Of a stretch of DNA of 64,000 nt, positions 8,148-17,300 are shown in pieces. This stretch comes from Hyphomonadaceae bacterium ML37 (lineage in GTDB: Bacteria; Pseudomonadota; Alphaproteobacteria; Caulobacterales; Maricaulaceae), in NCBI GenBank assembly GCA_027627685.1, contig CP091241.1, positions 434,001 to 498,000 on the forward strand, written 5' to 3'. The number at the start of each line of letters is the position of its first letter. The stretch's first letter is position 1. The notes below the pieces were generated by a model. It worked only from the letters and a program-made list of their open reading frames with translations, ran no database searches and was not told where the DNA came from. A program made the position numbers and the translations under genes.

Positions 8148-8217
8148 CCTGCCGCCTTGCCCGCCAACGCGGTTTGCAGTGAAGTGCGCGCCTGTTCCGG
8201 CCGAGGAGACCGCCCGC

Positions 8218-8850
8218 ATGACCGCCCAGCCTGATCTCACCCTGTTTCACGCGCCCATGACCCGTTCCATCCGTCCGCGCTGGGCGCTCGAAGAGATGGG
8301 CCTGCCCTACACGCTGGAGCGCGTGGCGTTCGACCGGGGCAATGTGGGCGGGGACGCCTACCGGGCGGTCAATCCGATGCAGAAAGTGCCGGCGCTCAAA
8401 GACGGCGATCAGGTGATCCTGGAATCCACCGCGATCCTGGAATACCTGGTCACGAAGCATGGCCCGACCCCGCTGGCGGTGACGCCGGACGAGGCCGATT
8501 ACGGCCGCTATCTCGAATGGCTGCATTTCGCCGAAGGGACCATGTCCATGTCGGTGAATCTCACCCTGGCCCATACGATGCTGCTGCCCGAAGAGCAGCG
8601 CAATGCGGGCCTAGCACAGTGGGCGCTGGCCAATGTGAACCGCCAGCTCGTTCAGGTGGCCGAGCGGGGCCTGGGCGATGGCCGCGAATGGCTCGCCGCC
8701 GGGCGCTTCACCGCTGCCGATATCTCGATGGGCTATATGTTCTATCTGCTGAAAATCGTGAAGCAGTTCGACAATGCGCCCGAGCCGGTGAAAGCCTATT
8801 TCGACCGCATCAAGGTGCGCCCCGCCTGGCGCAGGGCCAGCGCGGACTGA
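8218..8850 (+). CDS. Glutathione S-transferase family protein
   Basis: A cytosolic GST of 210 residues. The thioredoxin-like N-domain begins LTLFHAPMTRSIRPRWALEE with a Ser/Arg active-site region. The cis-proline motif NPMQKVPAL and the glutathione-contacting Glu-Ser in VILESTAILEYL follow. The helical C-domain contains GRFTAADISMGYM, the N-capping box of GSTs. The expected role is glutathione conjugation or peroxide/isomerase chemistry; the substrate is unknown. GAGGAG ten bases upstream sets the start. It lies 37 bases before folC on the same strand, so both may be co-transcribed. Confidence 0.9.
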   Translation: MTAQPDLTLFHAPMTRSIRPRWALEEMGLPYTLERVAFDRGNVGGDAYRAVNPMQKVPALKDGDQVILESTAILEYLVTKHGPTPLAVTPDEADYGRYLEWLHFAEGTMSMSVNLTLAHTMLLPEEQRNAGLAQWALANVNRQLVQVAERGLGDGREWLAAGRFTAADISMGYMFYLLKIVKQFDNAPEPVKAYFDRIKVRPAWRRASAD

Positions 8851-8887
8851 CATCGCGGGTGCCCGCGAGCGTAAACAGAAAGCCGTC

Positions 8888-10213
8888 ATGAACCAGGGCG
8901 CCGAAACCATCGAGGCGGGGCTGGCGCGCCTGGCGCGCCTGCATCCCAAATCCATCGATCTGTCGCTGGGGCGCATAGAACGCCTGCTGGCGGCGCTGGG
9001 CGATCCGCAGCACCGCCTGCCGCCATTGATCCATATCGCCGGCACCAACGGCAAGGGCTCCACCGCCGCTTTCCTCAAAGCCATCGCGGAAGCGGCGGGC
9101 GAGCGGGTCCATGTCTACACCTCGCCTCATCTGGTGCGCTTCAATGAGCGCATCGTGCTGGCCGGAGAGATCGTCAGCGACGACGCCCTGCGCGACGCCT
9201 TCGCGCGCTGCGAGGCGGCCAATGACGGGGCGGACATCACGTTTTTTGAAATCACCACCGCCGCCGCCTTCCTGCTGTTCTCTGAAACACCAGCCGACCG
9301 GCTGATCCTGGAGACGGGGCTGGGCGGGCGGCTGGATGCAACCAATACGGTTCCCAACCCCCAATGCACGGTGATCACGCCGGTGAGCCTCGATCACCAG
9401 GCGTTTCTGGGCGACACGATTGCGCAGATCGCGGGCGAGAAAGCCGGCATCATCAAGCCGGGCGCGCCGGTGATATGCGGTCCGCAGGGCGAGGCGGCGC
9501 TGAAAGTCATTGAGGCAGCCGCTCGGCGGCGGGGCGCGCCATTGCAGGTCTGGGATCGTGATTTCTCTATCCGGCCCGAGCATGGCGGTCTGGTCTATGA
9601 GGAAGAAAACCTGCTCTGGGATTTGCCCGCGCCGGGCCTGAAAGGCGCCCACCAGATGGCCAACGCCGCCCTCGCCATCGCGGCGGCGCGGGTATGCGGT
9701 TACGCGCTGGATGCTGTGCGCGCGGGTGTGGCCAATGCCCGCTGGCCGGCCCGCCTGCAACGCCTGACGGCCGGACCGCTTGCTGACATCGCCCGGGGCG
9801 GACATGCTGAACTATGGCTTGATGGCGGGCACAATCCGGCGGCGGCGCAGGCGCTGGCTGCGGCGCTGGGCGAGATGGAGGCGGCGCGCGAACGCCCGCT
9901 GGTGCTGATCTGCGCCATGTCGCGCAACAAGGATGCGCAAGGTTTCCTCAGCTGGTTCGCGACCCTGGCCGCGCGGGTGATCGCGGTAAGTTTCTCCGGC
10001 GGGCGCGAGGGCGCCCATACGGCCCAGTCCATCGCGCAGGCCGCCCGCAAGGCCGACCTGCCTGCCCAAACCGCCGCCGGTCTGATCGAGGCGGTCCACG
10101 ACGCGTTGGAGGATTATGACCAGCCGCGCATCGTCATCTGCGGCTCGCTCTATCTGGCCGGCGAGGTGCTGGCCATGGGCACAGGCGACAGCGTGCAGAC
10201 GACACCGGGTTAG
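8888..10213 (+). CDS. folC: Bifunctional dihydrofolate synthase / folylpolyglutamate synthase
   Basis: A Mur-ligase-like ATP-dependent enzyme that adds L-glutamate to dihydropteroate and to reduced folates in the cytoplasm. At 441 residues it has the normal length. The P-loop is in IAGTNGKGSTAAF (~residues 48-60). Downstream are the FEITTAAAF and LETGLGGRLDATN motifs (Mg and ATP binding), SLDHQAFLGDTIAQIAGEKAGI (carbamylated-Lys region) and the C-domain DGGHNPAAAQAL. folD is present elsewhere in the window, and phhB at 13.6 kb is another pterin gene, but these are not in one operon. Confidence 0.95.
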   Translation: MNQGAETIEAGLARLARLHPKSIDLSLGRIERLLAALGDPQHRLPPLIHIAGTNGKGSTAAFLKAIAEAAGERVHVYTSPHLVRFNERIVLAGEIVSDDALRDAFARCEAANDGADITFFEITTAAAFLLFSETPADRLILETGLGGRLDATNTVPNPQCTVITPVSLDHQAFLGDTIAQIAGEKAGIIKPGAPVICGPQGEAALKVIEAAARRRGAPLQVWDRDFSIRPEHGGLVYEEENLLWDLPAPGLKGAHQMANAALAIAAARVCGYALDAVRAGVANARWPARLQRLTAGPLADIARGGHAELWLDGGHNPAAAQALAAALGEMEAARERPLVLICAMSRNKDAQGFLSWFATLAARVIAVSFSGGREGAHTAQSIAQAARKADLPAQTAAGLIEAVHDALEDYDQPRIVICGSLYLAGEVLAMGTGDSVQTTPG

Positions 10214-10308
10214 GGCGCCCTGCTTTTCGCACCTGCAGCAGTGGCGGGCGATGACATATTCAGGCTCAGGCGCATAATGTCGCGGCCTGACGCCGTGCGA
10301 GATCCGCC

Positions 10309-13143
10309 ATGCCCCTGAACGACACCGAAAGCGCCAAGAGCGCCCGCCTGCCCGGCACGCCGGATCAGCTGGCGGCCTTCTGTCTGGAGGCGCTGGCCGG
10401 CGGATGGGGCGAGGACTGGGATGCGCCGCTGGTCAATCCGGTGGGCGATCTGGCCGCCCAGCTCTTTTCCGGCCTGCGCCGGGGCGCGGTGTCGGTGGAG
10501 GGGCTGAAAGCCCTGATCCAGCATTTCGCCGATGACGGCCTGGCGGCGCGGGCGAGGGCGCTGTCAGCGCTGCATGGCGACGGGTTGTCGGGCGCCGCCG
10601 AAGCGGATGTGCGCGGCCAGCTTGAGGCGCTGGCGGGGGAAGGGTTTGACGCCTTTGCCGCTGCGGTGACGCGCAAGCGCGGCGGCGTTGTCTTCACCGC
10701 CCATCCGACCTTCGCCTTGTCGCGAGCCGTGCGCGATGCGCTCGCCAGCGCCGCCGTCACTGGCGAGGCCGGGGCGCTGGTGGGCGCGGGCCATATCCAC
10801 GGGCCGGATGAGGATGTCACCCTCATCAACGAACATGACGAGGCCATGGCCGCCGTGGAGGCCGCTCGCGAGGCGCTGACCGGTCTCAACGCCCTGGTGC
10901 TGGACGTGGCGCGCGCCGCCTTCCCGGACCGCTGGCGCTCGCTCGATCCCGACCTCATCTCGCTGGCGAGCTGGGTGGGATATGATCTTGATGGCCGCAC
11001 CGATATTCACTGGGGCCGCTCCATCGCCTTTCGCCTGCAGGAAAAATCCCGCCAGCTCATGCGCTATGCGGCGCTGATCGAGGCGTCGGGCGCTGCTGAG
11101 CTGGACCCGCTCGCCGCCCGCCTGCGTGCAGCCGCCGAGGCGAGCGCAGGGCATGCGGCGCTGTTCGAGGCCGATCTGGATGACCCCTCGGCTGTGGTGC
11201 GCGCCGCCAATGCGCTGACGGTGGAGTATCCAGAGCGCCTGACCAGCCTGTCGGGACCCATCGCTGAACTGGACCGCGCCATCGGCGATGCGGACGATGA
11301 CGTGGCGTCTCGCCTGGTCCTCCTGCGCTCGGAGATGAAGGCGGCGGGGCTGGGGGCGGCGCATATCCATCTGCGCATCAACGAGGCCCAGCTGCGCGGC
11401 GCCGTGCGCGCCGATCTGGGGCTGGAGGATGACAGTGATGATTTCGGGCGCCTGGCCCTCACCCGCGCCGCAGAGCGGGCGGCGGAGGCTGAGGTGCGCA
11501 CGGTCAGCTTCGCCTCGGTCTTCCTGGAGCAGATGACGGCCCGGCGCCAGTTCATGCTGTGCGCCCAGCTTATCAAGCACGTGGACAGCGACACGCCCAT
11601 CCGCTTCCTCATCGCCGAGTGCGAAACCGCGGCCACGGTGATGGGGGCGCTTTATCTGGCGCGTCTTTATGGCGTGGCCGATCGGGTGGACATCTCGCCC
11701 CTGTTCGAGACGCCTGAGGCGCTGGAGCGCGGCGGACGCCTGATCGAGCGCCTGCTGGCCGAGCCGGTCTATCGTGATTACATCGCCGGGCGAGGGCGGC
11801 TGGCCATCCAGCTGGGCTATTCGGACTCGGGCCGTTTCATGGGTCAGGCGGGCGCCCAGCTCGCCATTGAACGCCTGCACATCCTCACCGCCCGGGCGCT
11901 GGCGCGCTATGGCGTCAAGGGCGTGGCGGTGGTGGTGTTCAACACCCACGGCGAATCCATGGGGCGCGGCGCCCATCCCGGCGGCTTCAACGAGCGGCTG
12001 GACCATTTGCTGACCCCCTGGGCGCGCGGCAAGTTCGCCGCCGCAGGCGCGCCGGTGATCCACGAGACCAGCTATCAGGGCGGGGACGGGTTTTTGCATT
12101 TCGCCCGGCCCGAGCTGGCGCGCTCGGTGATGATGTCGACCGCCCGCCATTTGCTGGCCGAGCCCGGCGCCCCGCGCGGCGATCCCTTCTATGGCGAGAT
12201 CGACTACACCTGGGACGTCTACCGGTCGCTCAAGGCCTGGCAGGAAGCCCTGTTCGACAATGCTGATTACCGCACGGCGGTCACGGCGTTTGCGCCCAAC
12301 ATGCTGGCGCGCAGCGGCTCGCGCCGGGCCAAGCGGCCGGGCGCGCCGGGCCAGAGCCTGGATCTGTCCATGCTGCGCGCCATCCCGCATAACGCGGCGC
12401 TGCAGCAGCTCGGCATTCCGGTGAATGTGTCCGGCGGGCTCGGCGCCGCCATTGGATCAGAGCCTGAACGCATGGCGGCGTTTCTGGAGCGCTCGCCGCG
12501 TATGGCGGCCCTGCGCGGGATGATTTCGCGGGCGCGCACCCTGACCAGTCTCAATGCGCTGCGCGGCTATGCCCGCCTGTTTGACGCCAGCGAATGGACC
12601 GGCCGGGCGGCGGCGGCCCAGTCCGAAGCCGCCGAGCGGGCCTTTCTGGCGCTGGCCGGGCGCCTCTCCGACCAGTCGCGCCAGACGGCGCTGACCCGGC
12701 TCAGCAATCATCTGTCGGCGGATCTGATGCGGTTTGACCGCATCGCCGACGGGTCGGACCATGCCTGGCGGGACGATCCCGACCGGCGCGCGGTGGAGGC
12801 GCTGCACGCCATCCGCCAGGCGCTGATCATGCAGGCCTTCCTGACCATTTCGCGCCTGCCGGCGTTTTCACGCCGCCATGATCTGACACGCGAGGACCTG
12901 ATCGATCTGGTGTTCGCCCTGCGCCTTCCCGAAGCGGTGACTGCGCTGGAGGAGATTTTCCCCGCCGCGCGCCCCGGCCTGGAATTACTGGACGCGGTGG
13001 AGGAGCAGACCGGCGCCGACGAGCCGGCGCGGCGCGGATACCCGGAGATACAGGCGCGCATCGTCCAGCCGCTGGCCGAGCTGCACCCGATGATCGGCCA
13101 GATCACCGTGGCGATCAGCCATTATTACCGGGCGTTCGGCTGA
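10309..13143 (+). CDS. ppc: Phosphoenolpyruvate carboxylase family protein with altered active-site motifs
   Basis: A 944-residue homologue of PEP carboxylase, the anaplerotic enzyme making oxaloacetate from PEP and bicarbonate. The TAHPT motif is present (His at residue 132). Other catalytic motifs diverge. GYSDSAKDAG of the family is GYSDSGRFMG (~residues 503-512), so the usual Lys is Arg. The FHGRGG..GRGG loop is replaced by NTHGESMGRGAHPGG (~545-559), keeping the His and the second Arg but losing the first Arg. SGSRRAKRPG and LRAIPHN are partly conserved, and the chain ends in Gly as in the family. It may be a divergent but active PEPC or a related enzyme. An ATG after a short intergenic region sets the start. 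Confidence 0.8.
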   Translation: MPLNDTESAKSARLPGTPDQLAAFCLEALAGGWGEDWDAPLVNPVGDLAAQLFSGLRRGAVSVEGLKALIQHFADDGLAARARALSALHGDGLSGAAEADVRGQLEALAGEGFDAFAAAVTRKRGGVVFTAHPTFALSRAVRDALASAAVTGEAGALVGAGHIHGPDEDVTLINEHDEAMAAVEAAREALTGLNALVLDVARAAFPDRWRSLDPDLISLASWVGYDLDGRTDIHWGRSIAFRLQEKSRQLMRYAALIEASGAAELDPLAARLRAAAEASAGHAALFEADLDDPSAVVRAANALTVEYPERLTSLSGPIAELDRAIGDADDDVASRLVLLRSEMKAAGLGAAHIHLRINEAQLRGAVRADLGLEDDSDDFGRLALTRAAERAAEAEVRTVSFASVFLEQMTARRQFMLCAQLIKHVDSDTPIRFLIAECETAATVMGALYLARLYGVADRVDISPLFETPEALERGGRLIERLLAEPVYRDYIAGRGRLAIQLGYSDSGRFMGQAGAQLAIERLHILTARALARYGVKGVAVVVFNTHGESMGRGAHPGGFNERLDHLLTPWARGKFAAAGAPVIHETSYQGGDGFLHFARPELARSVMMSTARHLLAEPGAPRGDPFYGEIDYTWDVYRSLKAWQEALFDNADYRTAVTAFAPNMLARSGSRRAKRPGAPGQSLDLSMLRAIPHNAALQQLGIPVNVSGGLGAAIGSEPERMAAFLERSPRMAALRGMISRARTLTSLNALRGYARLFDASEWTGRAAAAQSEAAERAFLALAGRLSDQSRQTALTRLSNHLSADLMRFDRIADGSDHAWRDDPDRRAVEALHAIRQALIMQAFLTISRLPAFSRRHDLTREDLIDLVFALRLPEAVTALEEIFPAARPGLELLDAVEEQTGADEPARRGYPEIQARIVQPLAELHPMIGQITVAISHYYRAFG

Positions 13144-13150
13144 GCGCGCG

Positions 13151-13423
13151 TCAGGCGACGCCGATGCGCGGCGGGCCGCCATGAGCCGCTTCAGACGGCC
13201 CGAAGGCGCGGTTGAGCGAGGCGGTGGAATCGCACGCCAGCTCGATGGCGGCGGTGAGGTGTTCGAGCACCTTCACATTATTGGCCAGCACATGCAGCGC
13301 TTCGGGGCGCGTGTCGGCGGAGATTTTCGTACACCGCACAAGCACTTCGGCGCGCAGGGCCTGGAGGATGTCCTCCAGCTTCAGGCCGGCCGGATTGTCG
13401 TCGGAGACCAGGTAACGCGTCAT
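13151..13423 (-). CDS. Small hypothetical protein
   Basis: Not recognised. It has 90 residues, begins MTRYLVSDDNPAGLKLEDIL, and is mostly helical with two Cys (LVRCTKI and ELACDS). No signal or membrane segment is seen. The start is fixed by a near-perfect AAGGAGG five bases before the ATG, even though the frame stays open upstream. It converges with the PEPC-like gene (7 bases apart) and is divergent from phhB. It might be a small regulatory or scaffold protein; no function can be given. Confidence 0.7.
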   Translation of the reverse strand: MTRYLVSDDNPAGLKLEDILQALRAEVLVRCTKISADTRPEALHVLANNVKVLEHLTAAIELACDSTASLNRAFGPSEAAHGGPPRIGVA

Positions 13424-13564
13424 GTCCGCCTCCTTGGTTGCGGGTCTGAAGCGCGAGAATGGCATGGCTGCGTCATTTTTCCGTAAACGCGCGCCCGGCG
13501 CCTTGCCCGTGCTGGCCGGGCGGTTCAGTTTGCCTGCGATCAATCAGGTTGAGGAGAATGCGAT

Positions 13565-13846
13565 ATGTCCGAACGGATCGGAGCGGCGGCGCTGGTGAAG
13601 GCGCTGGATGGCTGGCAGGCGGTGGAGGGGCGCGACGCGGTGCGCAAGGAATTCCGCTTTGATGACTTCAAGACTGCCTTCGGCTTCATGGCGCGCGTCG
13701 CCCTGAAAGCTGAACAGATGAACCACCATCCTGAATGGTTCAACGTCTACAACACGGTGGATATCACGCTGTCCACCCACGACGCCGGCGGCGTCACGGC
13801 GCTGGACAAAGAGCTGGCCGAATACATCGAGACGGCGGCGCGCTGA
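13565..13846 (+). CDS. phhB: 4a-hydroxytetrahydrobiopterin dehydratase
   Basis: Pterin-4a-carbinolamine dehydratase (PCD/DCoH fold), which dehydrates the 4a-hydroxy pterin made by aromatic amino-acid hydroxylases. The 93-residue length is typical. The catalytic signature with paired histidines, [22 protein letters not shown], is intact, followed by [20 protein letters not shown] eight bases upstream of the ATG defines the start. No phenylalanine hydroxylase gene is nearby; in such bacteria the enzyme can also serve in molybdopterin-type or general pterin recycling. It converges with the FliL-like gene, nine bases apart. Confidence 0.95.
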   Translation: MSERIGAAALVKALDGWQAVEGRDAVRKEFRFDDFKTAFGFMARVALKAEQMNHHPEWFNVYNTVDITLSTHDAGGVTALDKELAEYIETAAR

Positions 13847-13854
13847 GACGCTGG

Positions 13855-14283
13855 TCAGCCCGAATGGATCATCACCGTGTCGAGCAGGACCCGGGCCCGC
13901 CCGGGGCCGAGCAGGCGGTCGGTTTCAGCTTGCAGCAATGCGGCGATCGCCTCGGCGTCCGGCACGTGAGGCCAGGCGTACTGGCGCGCTGAATAATTGA
14001 GCACGGTGCGGGTATAGGCGTCGCGCAGCCAGGGTTGACGCTCCTCGACCAGCGCCCGGTCCTCACGCCTTGGAATGTCGAGCCCGAATGCGATCTGCAG
14101 CTGGCCCGCCGTACGTCCGCGCGCGCGCACCGGCGCGTGGACCGGTGTCTGGGCGAAATAGGATTGCGCCGTGGTGATGTGGCGCCCCGGCGGCGCCTCT
14201 GGCGCACTTGGCGCAATCGCCAAGGCGGCCGGAGCGGACAGGGCCGCAGCCACGACGCTCAGGCATGACAATACACGCATCAT
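13855..14283 (-). CDS. Secreted FliL-like protein
   Basis: A 142-residue protein with an N-terminal signal sequence (MMRVLSCLSVVAAALSAPAALA). A short Pro/Ala stretch and a C-terminal domain follow, with the layout of FliL: LQIAFGLDIPRRED, then WLRDAYTRTVLN, then ALLQAETDRLLG and a final VLLDTVMIH beta strand. FliL proteins surround flagellar stators in the periplasm; this one lacks the usual N-terminal membrane anchor if the signal is cleaved. It lies 85 bases downstream of the giant glycosyltransferase-sulfotransferase gene on the same strand and could be co-transcribed. The FliL relation is by pattern only. Confidence 0.55.
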   Translation of the reverse strand: MMRVLSCLSVVAAALSAPAALAIAPSAPEAPPGRHITTAQSYFAQTPVHAPVRARGRTAGQLQIAFGLDIPRREDRALVEERQPWLRDAYTRTVLNYSARQYAWPHVPDAEAIAALLQAETDRLLGPGRARVLLDTVMIHSG

Positions 14284-14368
14284 GTCGCCTTTATGGCCCG
14301 CGCGCGTAAAGGATTGGTTTGCGAGCGGACGTATGAGCGCCGCCGGGAGGCGGCGCTCATACGTCCGC

Positions 14369-17300
14369 TTACCAGTCCATATCCTCTTCGTATCCCAGAT
14401 CGATCAGCGCCTGGCCGTAGCGCTCCTTGAACGCCTCGCGAATTCTCGAGGTGAAGTTCTGGGGCCAGGGGCTGGACCCTGGGTTGGCGTGCGTGCTGGC
14501 CAGGTCGATACCCGCCACGTCGGGCACGTTCAGGAAGCGGGCGATCTGCTCCAGATGCGCGGCTGGTCTGGCGGCGAAATCCTCCAGACGCAGGGTCAGC
14601 ACCCGTTCGTCGTCGAAAGGCGCCAGCAGCAAGTCCTCGATCACGTGCTTCGAGATATTGTCCAGCTCATACAGGATCCCGTCTTCCTTGGACAATTCGT
14701 TGAGGATCGGTTTGTCCTGCTTGAGCTGATCCCAGACCCAGCCGTTCAGCTCGGTATGGTGGTCACCCTTGTGGTGGAAATAGTTCGAAATCAGCACCTG
14801 ACGCGGGTCGCGGATGATCCGAAGACCCCGCCAGTCGCCAGCCGTGCGCCGGATCTTGTCGAGGCTGCGCTGTGTCGCGTTCGCAAACAGGACGACATCG
14901 CGGCCGTTCTGGCCGAGGTCCGAAAAATCGATATTGGGCAGATCCAGATCGTCCAGCCGCGAATAATGGTGCGGCGGATTGGCGATCTTGTAGCTGCGCA
15001 CCCGTGCGCCGGTGCTTTCCGCGATCCGGCCAAAAACCTCATTGCGGAAGAACCTGGAGCCGCATTTATGGTGACCGAAGAACACGAACACGTCCGGTGC
15101 ATCGGGGTATTTGATGGCGCCGATCTGGCGTTCGGCCGCAGTCACGCGTTCCTGAAGCATGGTTCCGGTCTTGCGGAACGTGCTGACGGTCTTCTGTGTC
15201 CCGGTGGCGATTTCCAGCGCCTGCTTGGACGTGGTCTGAAGGGCCGCGAGCGGCGCCTTGACGTCTGCATCGAGAATGGAGCGCAGGGTGTCGATTTCCC
15301 GGCGCAGCTTGGCGTCTGATTCACCGGCGGTCATCGCAACCGCTTCGAACCGTTCAGTGAGCCTGCCGATGGATTCCGCCGTGGCCTCGTCCACTTCGGC
15401 GCGCAGCCGCTGTTCGAGGCCCTGGCGGATCGCTTTGAGCTCTTCGCGAAGCGCGTTGTCGCCCTGAGTGGCGGCTGAATGCGCCGACAGCGCTTCGGCT
15501 TCGGCTCTTTTCAGCGCCTGTTGCATCGCCTCAATCTGTTCGCGCAGCTCGGCTTCGCGCTGTTTGGCGGCTTGCGCCGCCCGGCCGAAGCTTGCAGTCG
15601 TCACAGCGGCGCGTGCACTGAGTTTTTGTTCGAGAGCCGCCTGCAAACTCGCCAGCTCGTCCCTCAGCGCTGTGGCTTTCGCCGAATTGTCGTCCGACAG
15701 GCGCGCTTCAAGCGCCGAAAGCTCGGCCCGCAAGGCCGCCTCACCGCCGATGAGGGCATTTCTGCCAGCCTCGGCTATCTGGCCTTTCAAGGCGTTCGCG
15801 ATCCGGGCCTGCTCGGCTTCAAGGCGCCCCAACTCGGCGCGCAGAGGGGCCTCGGCGCCCGATTGCGCCGCCTGGCTGGCGCGCGCGATTTCCTCTTTCA
15901 GCAATTCGGCGGCTCGGGCCTGCTGGGTTTCCAGCCTGGCCAGCTCACCGCGCAGATCGGTCTGGGCGCCCGAGCGCGCGGATTGCGCCGCGCGCGCGAT
16001 TTCCTCTTTCAGTGCGTTGGCAGTTTGGGCCTGCTCGCCTTCAAGACGCTCCAGTTCGCCGCGTAGCTCTGCGGCCGAGCGAGATTGCGCCGCCTCACTG
16101 GCGCGCGCGATTTCGTCCTTCAGGGAGTCCGCCGTGCGCGCTTGTTCGGCTTCCAGTTTCGCCAGTTCTGCGCGCAAGTCCGACTCGGCTCCCGCACGCG
16201 CAGCCTCGCTGGCTCGAACGATTTCGTCTTTCAACAAATCGGCCGTGCGGATCTGTTCAGCCTCCAAACGCGCCAGCTCGGCGCGCAGCGTGTCCTCGGC
16301 CCCCGAGCGTGCGGCCAGCCCAGCCTGCGCGATCTCTTCCTTGAGCGCCTGCGCGGCACGGGCCTGCCTGGCTTCAAGACGTGTAAGCTGAGCGCGCAGA
16401 ACGGCTTCTGCGTCCAGCCGGGCCGCCTCGCCCGAACGGGCAATCTCGCCCTTGAGCGTTTCTCCGGTGCGCGAAATCTGGACTTTTAGCGTTTTCACGG
16501 TTCGCAGCTGCTCGTCATTGAGCGCTATCAGCCGGTCTTCGAGATCGCGCGTAGAGCGTGCCTGGGCGCCCCCGTACTGAACCAGACGATCATCAAAATC
16601 ACGCTGGTCATTCACCAGGCGCTCAACACGTCTTTCACGCCCGGCGGCCAGCTCGTGAATGCGGGCGATATCGTCGGCCAGCCGCCGGTTTTCGGCCGAC
16701 AGGGTCTGGACGGCCCGCCGCAGCCGCCAGCCCAGCGCGCCCAAGCCGATCAGAAGACTGGCGCCCAGCAGGGCTCCGGCCAGAACCAGGCGTGATCCGA
16801 GCAGCCCGGGTCCCAATGCGGCGAAGGCCAGAGCGGCGAGGGCGGCAAGCCCGGCGATTGCGAGAAGAGTCGATCCGCCTGCGCGCCAGAGCGTGCGGCG
16901 GGTGTTCTGCAGTGTGGGAAACAGGCCGGGCGCGAGGCGGCGCAGGGCGTCGCCGGCCGGCGCGTACCAAGGCCGGCTCAACGGGGGCCGGGGCGGGGTC
17001 AGGCCGGCAGGCTCCACGACCGTTCGATCAGCGTGGCCTGACATCTCGCGTTCCTGAGCGGGACGTTTATCCGGCGCGCTTCCCTGAACAGGGCGCTGTG
17101 GGGCTGGAGTTTCCTGATGGAGCACGTGCACGTCGCTGGGCCGGGGCGGCGGCGGTGTGTCAGGTTGTGTGCGCCGGACCGGCTTGGGCAGCCCGCCTGC
17201 GCCGGACGCCGAAGCATCCACGACGAGCTGACGCAGCGTCTCTTGCAGCGTATCGAGATTGTGGTTCTCGAAAGCGAAAGTCCGCGCAGCTCGGCCCAGC

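Noticed and set aside
10564-12390. 608-codon minus-strand frame
   Set aside because: It is antisense to the PEPC-family gene and has low-complexity Arg/His/Gln composition without motifs.
15734-16399. CRISPR-like tandem repeats
   Set aside because: Units are 111 bp with no spacers and are in frame with a coiled-coil protein, so they are protein repeats.
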